Assembly (NCBI GenBank): GCA_010093605.1
Contig: MU004196.1
Location: forward strand, 894,255 to 958,254
Length of the DNA stretch: 64,000 nt
Direction of reading: 5' to 3'
Origin: Lophium mytilinum
Lineage: Eukaryota > Ascomycota > Dothideomycetes > Mytilinidiales > Mytilinidiaceae
The notes beneath the pieces are model-generated. The model searched no databases and had not been told where the DNA came from. It saw only the letters and a program-made list of their open reading frames with translations. The translations under genes and the position numbers were made by a program. The first letter of the stretch is position 1. Every line of letters begins with the position of its first letter. This document shows positions 22,270 to 34,599 of the stretch, in pieces.

Positions 22270-23321
22270 GCACGATGCCTCAGTTTCAATATACCACTAA
22301 GCGATACGAACTGACGCGGTGAGACGGTAGCCAGCCAGTGATAAACACAGCTACTCTCTCTCATCGCTTGGTCAGGGAAAGGCGGAACAACAGTGCCAGC
22401 TTTGTCCGCGCTTTTGAGCTGGCCCTTGGAGACCATTCTTGGTACTTCAAGGAGCCCAACCCCATCTGCGAGTCAGCGAGGTTGACGAATAGAGCCAACG
22501 TGAGCGACCAAGTAATATCAATGCGTATTTGGGACGATGGCGTTGTGATAGTACAAAACTTGGCCATATACAAACCTAGAAAAACAACCAGGAAAGCATC
22601 CCGGAAGCAATCCGAGTCTTGACTTTATCCAAGCATATATCCCTCCCATGCGTTTTGCGTTTAGGCGCCTTAACAGTGCCCGAACCCCATGGCCTCATTC
22701 AATGCCATATTGATGCCGTATGACTCGGTCGTTACATAGGAAGTTTACTAGGCGGCGCTCATGCGAATCACCAGACGGTCCCGCGTATAGGTCATTACCC
22801 CGCTTATAGCATCTTCTCCCAGGTCTACACCAAGAAAGCTTGTGCTTTTTCACAGTAGTTGTGCTCCTGTCGGACTACAAGTTCGTCGAAGTACCGAGAA
22901 ACCTATAATCGACGTCGCCAGCACGACATCGAGTTTCGTTGAACTGCATTCAATCCGTCTTAGCGGCTCCCCCGTATCTCTCCGATTCGCAATACTTGAC
23001 TCAAGTGCCAGTATGTGGGAAGATGTCTCATTCCCCCGCAATCCACTATCCCCTGTTGAGTACCTGTATCCCTACCTTGACTACTAGTCGACAGCAAGTA
23101 TTCGACTGAAAGCACTGTGGCTCTAGCATATGACTGACATAGCTTTACCGGCTATCAGGTTCTCCGTATGCAACAAGGTAATGCCCAGCAGGATGGTAAA
23201 CATTTTCCGACAAGAGCTAGAAGAGTGTGAGAATATAGATATCTCTTTACAGCCCTTTGGCTAGTCTATCCTTTTGTAAAAGCTCCGACAAAGTTCGGTG
23301 CAGCTAGACGTACTCATCAAC
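22270..23321. other. Intergenic region between DAD2 and the MFS transporter
   Basis: About 1 kb. Open frames at 22338-22622 and 22842-23087 have no motif, and I treat them as chance. The last few hundred bases should be the transporter promoter. Confidence 0.45.
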
Positions 23322-25355
23322 ATGGCTCCTCTACCAGGCATGCGCAAACAGCGCATAAATGCCTTCCAAGTACTAATACTTTGCTTTGTCGGGCTCGGCT
23401 CGATGACTTACGGATACACTGCTTCAATTATTGGCACCACTCTAGGTATGGATCCAACCAGTCCCACCAATTCGTCACTAATCTTCTGGTCAGGCCAACC
23501 ATCCTTCATCGAATACTTTGAGCTAGACACAAAAGAGAACGGGACTGATCTCATTTCCACAACCAACGGGCTCTTCCAAACGGGAGGAGTCATCGGAACT
23601 CTTCTTCTTCCTCTTATCTCCGACAAGTATGGCAGAAAATGGGGCATCGCAGTTGTGAGCCGAATGCTACTTTCAAAAATCGCATACGCTTACGCCCATT
23701 AGAGTGCTATTTTAGCTGTGGTTTCAGGAGCCTTCTTGGCAGGGAGCACTAATATTGCGGAATTCATTGTCTTTCGCTTTGTAGCTGGTGCTGCTGCTTT
23801 CATGAGTTTGGCGGCTGTTCCTGTAAGTCTTGTTCTATGAGTGCTAGGTTTGTTTTTGCTAATTTCCGAGAAGATTTGGATGAACGTAAGAAATCGATAC
23901 CTTGACTTAATTTGAAGGCTTCACTCATGATGTTACCAGGAAGTTGCCCCCGTCAAAATGCGCGCAGGTCTGGTCGATATCCATGCCGTGTTGCTCATCT
24001 TTGGATACACCGCCCAAGGATGGGTAGGTTTTGGGTTCTACTTCTGGAAACAGGGTTCGTCTCCCACCATGCAGATGCTTAACGGCCTCAGCTTTCCCCT
24101 CATTCTTCTTATGTAATTCCACTGACGATAATATAGGTGGCATCAATACATGGAGACCCCCACTGGCACTTCAATGTGCCTGGCCTCTTCTACTTCTTTG
24201 CGGCCTCTATTGGATCCCAGAATCTCCGCGTTGGCTGATGATCATGGACCGCGAAGAAGAAGCCCGAGATATCCTGTACAGGCTTCATGCAGATCCGAGT
24301 GATCCGGACAACGAGTTCGCAAGATCCGAATACTATCAGATCAAAAAGCAAATAGCCATCGATCGTACGCTAGGCAGCTCTTGGAAAGTCATGTTCACGA
24401 AGCCGTCATATAGGAAACGAGCTTTCCTAGCCATGGGCCTCACGTTCTTCATTCAGTGCTCTGGTGTCCTCGTTATCAACAGTGAGCAACATCCTCTACG
24501 AGTAAGCCGTATACATCTAACTTTGCGACAGACTACGGCCCAACTCTGTATAAAAACCTCGGCTTCAGCCCCGTCAAGCAGCTCCTCTACCCCGCCGGCT
24601 GGCTCACTTTCGCCCTAGGCTTGAACATAGTCGCCATTTTCGTTGTCGACCGCTTCCCCCGAAACAAGTACATTGGCGTCGGAATCCTAGGCTGCATGGC
24701 CACTCTCGTCGTTGAAGCCGCGCTAGTCGCGAACTTCGTACCCTCGAATAACAAAAGCGCCCTTCAAGCTGCCGTTGCTATGTTCTTTGTCTTTCAAGTG
24801 CCGTACAGTCTTGCGCTTGATGGGTACGTGACTGGCGTCGTTCTGGTGTGTCACTGGAGCTAATCGGTACACAGCACGCAGTTCTCCTACCTAGGAGAGA
24901 TCTTCCCAACCCACCTCCGCGCCAAAGGCGTTTCCCTCGGCGTTGCCATGATCTCGCTCACTAATATCGTGTGGTTGCAAGCCGCGCCTACCGCCTTCAT
25001 GTAAGTATCCTCTTTTCCCTTCTCTGTCCCCAAAATCCGCCCCAAAATCCGCCCCAAAACTAACAAATAGTCCTACAGCACCATCGGCTGGAAATTCTAC
25101 CTCGTCTTCATTATACCCGGCACTATTGGCGGTTGCATTATCTTTTTCTTCTTCCCGGACACCAAAGGCCTGCCTCTAGAAGAGGTAGCGGCGCTGTTTG
25201 GAGATGAGGACGAAATCGCGGTGTACCAGCGCGAGATCGATATTCATGGGAACGAAATTGTGGATCGGCATGGGGATTTGAAGGAGAAGGAAGAGGTGGG
25301 ATACTTGGAGGATGTGAATACAGGGGCGGGGGAGGGGAACGGGAATAGGGTGTAG
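23322..25355 (+). CDS. MFS sugar (hexose-type) transporter
   Basis: Eight exons: 23322-23654, 23703-23822, 23874-23885 (12 nt), 23940-24054, 24137-24481, 24532-24823, 24875-25000 and 25079-25355, giving 539 residues (sum divisible by three). Family marks are LLPLISDKYGRKWG (loop 2-3), VPIWMNEVAPVKMRAGLVDI, WIPESPRWLM, SYLGEIFPTHLRAKG and FFFPDTKGLPLEEV at the end of the last helix, so this is a 12-helix sugar porter of the plasma membrane. The third exon encodes only IWMN. An alternative acceptor three bases upstream would make it 15 nt. Exact sugar unknown; the divergent loop after helix 1 (about 45-85) is typical of fungal hexose/lactose permeases. The cytosolic C-terminus is acidic and Gly-rich. 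Confidence 0.93.
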
Positions 25356-26460
25356 GATTGAGGTGAGATTCCATCTCCAGCCACATCTTGGCGGACATGG
25401 TATAGAATTAGTCAGTGTTCTAAAGCCTGGGGTGAAAGCTCATGTTTGTCGTTCTAGGATGGGATACCGTAGTTAATTCAAGGGCTCGTTATAACCTTAC
25501 TGACCCATACTACGTGTCTACACTATCGGTACAAGATATCACTATTAGACCAAAGTATATCGTAGAACCATGCTGAGTTTTCACGCTCTTGGCCTAAGGT
25601 ATGATGGTTTAACTAAATAAGCCCTCCCTCTGTAGGACGCTTTCGGGACAACATCCGAGAAATACAAAAAAAGTAAAGATTATGGGCACATGGTGTGCCC
25701 CAGGCTTTTAGTCTAAGACACAAGACGTAGACCGAAAGTGGACATTATGTGCCGTCTTCTCACCTTCTTTAGCAGGCGTTCGATTTAAGAAACAAAAGTG
25801 AGACCCAGAGCGTGTGGAGAAGATAAGGGGACGAAGATATCGAAAGAGAAAGTAATAAGGTGTGTAGGTAGTGAAACGGGGGTTTCAAGGGTATATAATA
25901 GTTATATTGCTTAGCAAATCCAAACTTTGGAGCACTGCTACAACGTTCACCTGGTCTTTAAGCCTGCCCCAGTGGTCGAGTTAGCGCCGTTCAAGCCCGT
26001 CCGTGGGTGAGGGAATGACGTTTCAAACATTGACTCTTCTGCACCACTGGGTAGGTTGACGGATCATTTGTGCTCACTATCAGTCTTCGAACCCCTTTTT
26101 TGCTGTTTCCCTCCTTTTCAGAGGTCACGCCCATGTGACCATCACTTGACCATGGTGTATGCGTCTCGATTGAAATGACTTAGCCCCTACGCGGTCTTCT
26201 AGTATCTTCCCCTTCTTCGCCCTTTATACTACGCGCCCATACTAGGTGTTTAGCTTTTTAAGACAAGTTGTATTGTCTCTAGTTAAAGCCTCCCCTATAT
26301 TACCACGCTCTCGGTCTATAATACACCCATTTTATCAGAAGTATGCACACCCCGGCCCCCTACCAACACCCAAGGGGGCCTCTTTCAACCCACCATCTTC
26401 TTTTTCGCCAAAACCTCTGCCGCCTCTCCTCTTAACTAATACCACCTACCCTCTCCTTCC
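25356..26460. other. Convergent intergenic region
   Basis: About 1.1 kb between transporter and hydrolase 3' ends. Nothing recognised. A TATATAATAG stretch near 25890 has no gene to serve. The frame at 26246-26557 is Pro-rich and overlaps the hydrolase antisense. Confidence 0.45.
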
Positions 26461-27700
26461 TTACACGTGTTTATCCAAGAAACTGTTCACAACCCCAAAC
26501 CACCCCGTCGCATTCCCATGCAAATTCATCCCATGCCCAGTATCCGGCTGCAAATAAAACTCCAACGGGCTCGCCTTCGCAAACAGCAACGGAGAGACCG
26601 AGTACGGCCCATCCAAAATCCCCTTACAATCCGCGCCACAGAAGATAAGATCAGAATCCCCGTCAATCATCTACGCCCTCATTAGCTCCGACCCTCAAAC
26701 CATAACAAAAACAGATTTAGACACGACTCACCAAAATCGGTCCCGTAAACGCCGTCGCCGCATACGGAATTTTCCCAAACGTCACCAGCTCGCCCAGCGT
26801 AAACGGGAACTTATGCGCCTCCGCATACTCCAGCACCGCCGGCTCGAAATTAGGATACTTAAGGAAGCTGTACTGGTTTGCGAACTTGTCGCCCCAGGTC
26901 AGGTACCCCGAGGAGCGCTTGCCGAAGCGCGCGGGCTGGTTTTCGGACGCGAGGTGGAAGCCGCTGGAGACTTCAAATAGCCCCTCGAAGGTGGTGTTGT
27001 GCGAGAAGCCGGTGAGCACGACGCCGTTGGAGAGGTCGGGCCGCGTGGCGATCAGCGCGTTGGAGAGCTGCGAGCCGTAGCTGTGGCCGACGTGGACGAT
27101 TTTCGCGGGCTTGGGGATCAGGTGGGAGAGCGTGCCGGATTTGAGGCCTTCGGTGAGGTGGGTTAGGAGGGCGAGCTCGAAGGGGGCTTGCACGACGTTG
27201 TAGGGGTCCTCGACGCTGGAGAGCCCGGTGCCGACACGGTCGTAGGAAAATGTGGCGTACCCTGCGGCAGTCGCAGCGGCGATGTAGTTGTACGTCGTTT
27301 TTGGGGCGCCGAAGTTCCAGTAGGTTTTGTCGAAGCCGAGGCCGTGGGTGAGAAGTTGCACTATTGGGGCTTTCTTGGGGTCAGGATGGGTCGTAGGAGT
27401 GCAGTAGAGCGCGCTGATGGAGAGGGGAACGGTGATGTTGCTTGGGGGTCCAAGGAGGGCGGATGGGTCGGCGGAGGCGTCGCGGTCTGTGAAAGCGAGG
27501 TTGAGAGCGGTTGATTCGTAGCCATTCTTGAGTGCAGGGAGGAGGAAGGGGTAGGAGGGGGCGGTGAGGGAGATGGAGAGGGTGAGGGGGATGCAGTCGG
27601 GTGAGTGGGGATTCGGGTGTGGGGTTGCGCTTGTGAGAAGGGGGAGGGAGAGAAGAGAGGAGAGTATGATGGGAAGCATTGTTAGAATGGATAGAGTCAT
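26461..27700 (-). CDS. Secreted alpha/beta hydrolase
   Basis: Two exons, 27700-26732 and 26670-26461, giving 392 residues. The intron (GTGAGT/TAG) joins TGPIL to MIDGDSDLIFCG. I prefer ATG 27700 over 27754 because it puts a clean signal peptide first (MTLSILTMLPIILSSLLSLP). The fold is seen in LLTHGLGFDKTYWNFG (oxyanion region), YDRVGTGLS, and the nucleophile elbow GHSYG (Ser about 207). GDSDLIFC fits the acid position and DTGHGMNLHGN supplies the catalytic His near the C-terminus. Several N-x-S/T sites fit secretion. Substrate unknown; related fungal proteins are annotated only as alpha/beta hydrolases. Third positions are C-rich for most of exon 1 and switch to G near 26900-26850. Confidence 0.85.
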
Positions 27701-29122
27701 GATGAATTGACGACGGAGAATCTTACGTACTGGACATACTGCCAGAGCCTTCATTTATGTATTTTTTGGCCTCTGATGTGTTCAAGCTAACATCTGGCTA
27801 GGAAAGCGTCTACTTTGCTTTCTCATCGTAGTAAGCATACTGTAATGCGCTAGGGATTTGGAATGCCTCGATAGGTGCGTGGATGATTACTTCGAGAGGT
27901 TGCTCGGCAAGAGGTAGAGATGTAGTTGCTCACTCATCGTGGATTTTCGGCCGAAGTCGCATTGGCGCATTACTCATCCCTGCGGAGCATATTGTCCAAC
28001 GAGAAAATTGACCGAAGAGGGAAGTAATCAGAACTATGAGCTAATGGGCGATTTGAGTGTGTACTATTTGAGTGTGTACAAGCCAATCAGGTGTCGTTGT
28101 TAGAATGCTTAGTCTTGACTAAGCAAACCTTGTCGTTTGATTGGAAGATTGATAGGAAAACCCCTGTGCCCCGTAAACCTGTCTCTGATAGACCTAGTGT
28201 GCACATTCCGAAAACGGCCTGTAGACGAGTCAGGAGGCATAACAAAGGAAAAAACTTCGATGAGTTGATAGGTTGACCTGCTAAAGCGAAGTACCACATT
28301 GGGTGTAGGCGGTTTCGCTTGGAGAAATTCTAAATTTAACTGCGCGAACATGTAATTTTAAGACGCAAAATGGACATAGCAGTCTCTTCTTACTATTCGA
28401 TTGAGCGACAAATGTAACGTTGATAGAAATAGGTATCTGTTTACCTGCCGAGGCATCTCATGAACAGATTTTGCCGTTCTGTGAGAAGATGCTTCAATTT
28501 GAACCGCGCGGTCGATCTCGACGACACAGAGCGTATTTGCCTGGGATGTATGATGACGTGACCGACCTACTCCTGTCCTTATTGAACCACGATGTCAACG
28601 TCGGTCACCTGATGCTAGGATCACGTGATGCGGTCGCGCACTTGGTAGAATTGTCGATTTTTCGTTTTATGCGTATGTGCTCGCCATATGCTTCCAAGGC
28701 TCTGAGATACATGTCAAACTGTTTTACAGGAAATAGGGCTTCCACCTTAACATAACTCACGCGGCATCCATATCTGTTTAGCGCAATTTACACGTAATTA
28801 CAGCCGAGGATCACCTCCAGGCATGCACGCCCGTATCTTGAGCACAAAACTTTCCACCTTTGCGCTCTTAGGTGCGGTGCTCGAGAAACCGTGAAATGCT
28901 GGTATTGCTCAGGGGCCTGGCTGCGACATCTCGCGGCATCTGCACAGCCACACGCCTACATCCGGGCTGTGCCATCGTGCATGTTGCTCTCAGGGGTGGC
29001 ACTAGCTCCCAGGCTGCCTGACGACCGCTCTGAATTCCTCATGTTTCCTACAATTCTAGCTTCAATAACTTGTCCGACTATCTCCAAGTTCATAGAGGCT
29101 TTCAACGCCTGTTCTGATCGGG
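27701..29122. other. Divergent intergenic region
   Basis: About 1.4 kb with no supported gene. A 15-bp near-duplication (TTTGAGTGTGTACTA, then TTTGAGTGTGTACA) is at about 28051-28080. A 111-codon frame at 28420-28755 has no recognisable motif. Confidence 0.45.
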
Positions 29123-31517
29123 ATGAAGGCACCGCACTTCGATTCGAAGGTCGACTTGTATCAGCCCGAGGCAGTATACAGCCAGCACGTTACCTCCACT
29201 CAGCAGTATGAAAGATTGTGCTTAAATTGCAAGGGTATCACGATCGAAGGTATAAGAGACGAAACCAGCTACTATCACCATCACCATGATTTTCACCAGA
29301 TCGTCAAGTCCGCCTTAACTTGCGCTATGTGCGAACTCATCCGGGATGGCCTTCGACAAAGTTTTCCTGACCCACAGTGGTACAATGGACGGGAAGATGC
29401 ACTCGATCTACACTTGGAAGCCTCGACGACGAGCTTAAGCAACCATCCGATACTCATTCGTGGAGATACGTGTTCTGCCACAAATGGTCGTTTGAACCCA
29501 CGCGTGGGTTTCAAGGCATTCATTCCCGGTCATGTTTCCTGTATCTTCAATCGTTACCCTTCCTTTGGTAGGTATACTCCTGGATTCCTCGCTCAAAAAG
29601 CTTGAAGGCGCTCGCTAATCATGTTACTGTCAAGAGGAAGGACCTTGGTCGCCGGTCAGACCTATTGGCTTGAAGAAACTTGAGTTGGCACGGGAATGGC
29701 TTTCAGACAGCTCGTCCACAGGACCACTAGAACAAGCAGTATCGATAATCAGCAAACCTCTCCAGCGGTGCCGAGTAGCAGATGCAATTGTTCCGCCAAC
29801 CAGGCTTCTAGATCTTGGTATCGCGCCATGGACCAGTCCACAAGACTTGCGACTATGCTTGACAGACTCAATGAGCATAGATCTCCTAGACCATCTGACG
29901 TATGCCACGCTCAGTCATCGATGGGGAAACTCTCAGCATCTAAGAACCACACAGTCGAATCTATCCACACATCATCAAAACATACATTTCGCGGACCTGC
30001 CAGGGACCTTCAGGGATGCAGTTATCCTTACTAGATATCTTGAAATTCGTTATCTCTGGATCGATGCCCTCTGTATTGTGCAGGACGATATTCTGGAATG
30101 GCACCGTGAAGCTATAATGATGGGGAACATCTACAAAAACGCCAAAGTTACGATAGCCGTGCATCACGCGGGAGACGACAGCGAAGGATTTCTACACCAC
30201 ACACTGAGTGCTCCAAAGAGCGTGGAGCTTGGATACACTCGCGACATGGCCGGATTCACAGCTAGTCTACGAACTAACTTCAAGGCTGAGGTGGAGCGTA
30301 GTCCATTGAGTGCCAGAGGCTGGGTTCTGCAAGAGCGATTTCTAAGCCAAAGAACTCTTCATTTTACGTCAGGGTCCATTTTCTTCGAGGACGAACACGG
30401 TGTGAAATGCGAAGAAGACGGCGTGTTCAAAACGTCCTCCAGCCCTGATTGCATGTCTACCTCGAGTATGTCCCATTCGATTGTGTCTTCTACAGGCTCT
30501 GCAGTATTCCGAATGAGTGCAGTAGGCTCGAATGGTCCGGGCTCTGTTATCGCAAGTACCTGGTGCAATGTTTCAATGCAACTTTCGAATTACTGGTCGC
30601 CTATGGGCGCAGAAAAAGCATTATTGACGCCCTCTTTTGGCTCAGCAATAGGGCCTCTCAACATTGTGGCCAAAGTCGATCAACACGAAAAAAGAGATTC
30701 CCTCGTAACTAAGTGGCTCACAATCGTGGAGAGGTACTCGCGGACCCAATTGACGATGGCATGCGACAAGCTGCCCGCCATCGCCGGATTAGCAAGTTAC
30801 ATTCAAGAGCACACAGGGGTCTCATACTATTCTGGCATCTGGGCCGACTCGCTCCATTCCGGGCTGCTCTGGATGTCTGACCGACGGCCATTGATTTGTC
30901 CGAAAGTCCAAAGAGCACCGTCTTGGTCTTGGGCATCAGTGGATGGCCCATTGCGCTTCCCAAGCGGTCGCATTATAGGGGAACAGCCCTGTAAGCTGCT
31001 GGCTATCGAATCGTCCCTGAAATCGTCCTCAAAGCACGGCTTAGACTTTTATAATGGCCTTGCTTCCTTGCGGCTGCTCTCTTCAGTGAAAAAACCCGCA
31101 CATTTTTCTTTGGATCTCTCAGCACTGCGCGATACATACAAATTCAAAAATGGCGGCTATTACAAAGATGGCGGCTATTACACTGTGGAAAAGGGCGCCA
31201 ATATCCATTTAATATTGGCATTGAAGCAAGATCAACCACTTATATGGTTCTCTCCGACAAAAAGGGCTGAAGAGGCATTGAAAGTCCGCCCTCCACATAT
31301 TGGTCCTATTGGATGGGCTTCTTTCGACTGCGACACAGAGCTCGACTTGAGTCAAGTAGTACTCTGCTACGTAACCAAATCTTGGAAAATTCATCACGTT
31401 CTGCTACTTGTCAAGACGGGCTTAGCGACGGATGAATATCGCAGGGTGGGCGTCGGGGAAGTCTGGCAACAGAATTGGTTCGATGATGTGCGACCCACTG
31501 CTATTACTCTTGTATAG
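29123..31517 (+). CDS. Heterokaryon incompatibility (HET) domain protein
   Basis: Two exons, 29123-29567 and 29635-31517, giving 775 residues. The intron (GTAGGT/AAG) joins YPSFG to the codons for EEGPWSP. The N-terminal region has a Cys-rich entry (CLNCKGITIEG, later CAMCELIRDG) common in long fungal HET proteins. The HET domain is at about residues 225-380: YATLSHRWGNSQHL, LPGTFRDAVILTRYL, YLWIDALCIVQDD and MGNIYKNAKVTIAV. Later conserved blocks are RGWVLQERFLSQRTLHF and APSWSWASVDGPL. Role by family: incompatibility or cell-death signalling, partner unknown. It is not a close copy of the other HET gene at 10.6-12.6 kb. The first 200 codons are less certain because the first Met is chosen only by frame. 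Confidence 0.9.
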
Positions 31518-33606
31518 CCGGAATTGAAGCTGATGGTTGCTTTCCCTTCTGAGGACTGCGGGGAATCAAATTCAGAGCACATGAGGCCATGATGAAGCAC
31601 TTTGACGACCAACCGGTTGCCTTCAACCTACTCTGGTAAGAATGAGAACTCTCTTCGAGGGACAACAGGATGAGAAGAAATTGCAATGTGTTGACTTTGA
31701 AAGGCTCACTTAAGAGAATTACTATACTAGAATTACCGACATTAATGCTTCAGCATCGACAAATCGGAAGCTAGCAAGCTTCATTGCATAGTAAAGCTAT
31801 AATCTTGTTTTCCTCCCCACACGGATTTTCTAGATGGACTATATTTGCGTCGCCTCTGCGTTGACAAGTACATCCACATACTGCTCGATGCGGTCGGATC
31901 CAACAGTCTGGTGCTTATGTGTTAACACTCACATTCTACGACCGGTACTACGACGCCACCACCACCACCACCCGCGAGGTGCCCTTTTACGTTCAAAAAA
32001 GACCTTTAGGTCAGTCGCATGAGTCCGTTCTCCGATTCTCACACAATGGGAGCAAGATGATCTGGCTAGTCTGGAGTCATACCGCAGAATACTGCTTTAT
32101 AGAAGACATTCAGGTGTATTGATAGCAACTCTTGATGCATCATCTCGGACCGCACCCGCACATACTTGTCCGTGTCTGTGAACTGGTCTCTGGCCTCTCA
32201 CTTCCTTATACCCAATCACCAACCTACGGACCGACAGGCTCTAGTAAAACTTCTTGTATAAAATTTACCATTAGGTCCTCCTTATTAACCGCTTCTTACA
32301 CGAAGCCTCTACCCTATTACTCCTATTACTCCCATTACTCCTATTACTCCCTTTACTTACACTTCTCACACTTCTTACACTTCTTACACTTCTTACACTT
32401 CTTACACTTCTTACACTTCTTACACTTCTTACACTTCTTACACTTCTTACACTTCTTACACTTCTCACACTTCTTATACTTCTTACACTTTTTATATTAC
32501 TTCTATTACTCCCATTACTTCTATTACTCCCATTACTCCCATTACTCCCATTACTCCCATTACTCCCATTACGCGTCCACTAAGCCCTCGTCCTCTAACC
32601 TCCCTTCATGTTCCAAAACGCATATATCATCCACGCCACGTGCAACAGCTCTCTGCGCTTCAAATAGTCCCCTTTAGTAATTGCGAGGTTATTATCCGGT
32701 ATTCATCAATTAGCCTAGTAGCGTAGATAGATAGAGAACTCCCTCGGCGATTGTTCTGTCCCCTGAGTAAAAAAGCTATTATCAACGATCAACAAACCCA
32801 AAAACGTCTGCTTTGTTCGCGCCGGACGACTACGTCCCAAAAAGAGATGCTAAAAGCGTAGAGGACAAGCATGTTAGCAATCACGCAACCCTCATTCCCC
32901 TACAAATAGCGCGGTAAGTCCCTGTTACCAATTGCGAACATACATCCCAAGAGCGCCTTCACAGCATCATCAAACCATCGGACCCAAAATATTCATTTCG
33001 CACTACCAATACACCCGCCCACCGGGCCCTCTATTACAACAACCCGCCACACCGCAAACCCCATACCCGCACCGCCCGCAACCGTCCTCGCAACCATGCC
33101 GGGGCAGCAACCACTCAAGAAAGAATATCACAATAAAGGATTCCCCCCCAAGAAACCCCAACCCTTTCCCCGAACCGGCACCGCACCCTCTGACCCCAGA
33201 TCCCCGCCCCTGCACATGCGAACAAAAGAAATAATTTGATTCCCAGAAAAGTAAAAGTCCCGGCCCCCTTAACCCGGGCCGGCCGTTTCTAACCCAGTAA
33301 AAAAGCGCCTTTTCGCTCTTCTAAAACCTGTAAGTTTCCCCTGATTTCGAATTCCCTGTAGGCGACGTGTATGTTGCTGCACTAGCACACGTGCTCTCGT
33401 TTTTCTTATTCTCGATAAAACGCCGTATTTCATGCATGCTTTCGGTTCGTGATTTGTAGTTTTGTTGGTTTCTTTAGATGTTTCAGTGTGTTGTTCGGTG
33501 TTGCGTTGCGTTGCGTCGGCTGAGGCGGCTGTCTGGTTTATTGATAGGAAAGCCACAGCAGCCCGGCGCCGACTAGCGCGACGAGAGTCCACTCCATCAA
33601 AGATAG
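31518..33606. other. Gene-poor region around a satellite
   Basis: About 2.1 kb. Contains the 9-bp-unit array at 32314-32572 and a C-rich, G-poor stretch at about 32930-33230. The open frame at 32132-32677 is repeat-encoded (HFL and HYS units) and is not called a gene. No other feature recognised. Confidence 0.5.
32314..32572. repeat. Satellite of 9-bp units, plus strand free of G
   Basis: Outer parts are repeats of CTATTACTC/CCATTACTC. The core (about 32354-32490) is a run of CTTCTTACA with a few C/T variants. All units are 9 bp, so the two types are probably related. The plus strand has no G from about 32306 to 32573. Confidence 0.9.
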
Positions 33607-34599
33607 TCAAGTCTGGCGGCACACGACGCTCAGCGGTAGACTGCGCATCTCTGGGGATGCGGCGGGCGAGTCTGCGCTGGCGAGACGCCATTTGTTCTGG
33701 CGGGCTGACCAGAGGACGGTGCGCTCGTCGAAGATTTCGATGAAGCATTCGTCGAGGATGCGCGCTTTCGGGTCTGCGTAAGTGTGGTACTCGCCGAAGA
33801 TGGCTTCCAATTGCTCGCCTTGGCATTTGCGGAAGCACCCCGTGACGCAGCCGGTGCGGTGCTGAGCGCATTTTAGCCTTGAAGTCTAGGTTGCGCACGC
33901 TGGGGGCGAAGAGCTTTACGTACCTTTCCCTTGTTGCAGTGAACCAAGATAGGATGATTGCGCCTGTCCAGGAGGATCGAAAGTGCTGCCGTCATCTGGC
34001 ACTGGGGAACGCGTACAGTCTCCTTGTTCGCCGGGATATGGACATGGAAGTGTTGTATTCCATTCGCATCCATGAAGTCCACGTTCGCGTCGGGGATCTT
34101 CTCGGGGACCAAGGTCCTGAGAAGATATTAGCGCAATCTTTTCAGATAGCAGTAGGTCCTTACAATATGCTCTTGAGCCCCAGCGTCTCCAAGAACTCGA
34201 AGTTTTCAGGCATCGGGTAGCTGCTGCGGTAGATGCTTCCAGGGACCACTGCGCCGAAGTTGGCGGGTGGGAGAAGCGACCGGAGGCGATCAGGGCACTT
34301 GTTCTCGACACGGGGCACGCGAGGTACTTCGATAGCGACTACCAGGAGTTCCGCGATTGCTATGAATAATACTTAGTCAGAGTTGCTCACGTTGTGAAGA
34401 GATGTATTGGGGGAGGCTTACGCTCTTCACGAGGTAGCTTGACAGCACCGGCTGGGACATCTTCGTGCGGCTTGCAAGCGACATGAGATAGACATTTCGT
34501 ACATCCTGCTCCAGACGCGGCTTGTATAATACTACGATAATCTGTGAGGGCTTTGGGAGCCTCGCCATCGACAGCCTCCGGGGCTGTAGGGATAGACAT
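33607..34599 (-). CDS. SIW14: Siw14-type atypical tyrosine/inositol pyrophosphate phosphatase
   Basis: Four exons: 34599-34422, 34359-34164, 34116-33924 and 33861-33607, giving 273 residues (sum divisible by three). The order matches Siw14/Oca proteins: PPANFGAVVPGSIYRSSYPM, FEFLETLGLKSILTLVPE, the P-loop HCNKGKHRTGC (Cx5R, Cys nucleophile) across the exon 3/4 join, then EYHTYADPKARILDECFIEI. In yeast, Siw14 hydrolyses the 5-beta phosphate of inositol pyrophosphates. Oca1/Oca2 are close relatives, so the paralogue is not certain. The first 60 residues, before the catalytic domain, are unique and Ala/Pro/Lys-rich. The tail after FDERTVLWS is short. The next gene on the right is on the plus strand and divergent. 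Confidence 0.85.

Noticed and set aside
25889-25905. TATATAATAG as a promoter
   Set aside because: No gene starts downstream; it lies between two convergent genes.
28420-28755. 111-codon frame upstream of the second HET gene
   Set aside because: No motif, and composition resembles the surrounding intergenic DNA.
32132-32677. 181-codon frame with HFL/HYS repeats
   Set aside because: It is a translation of the 9-bp satellite. A 9-bp unit keeps any frame open, and there is no independent coding evidence.
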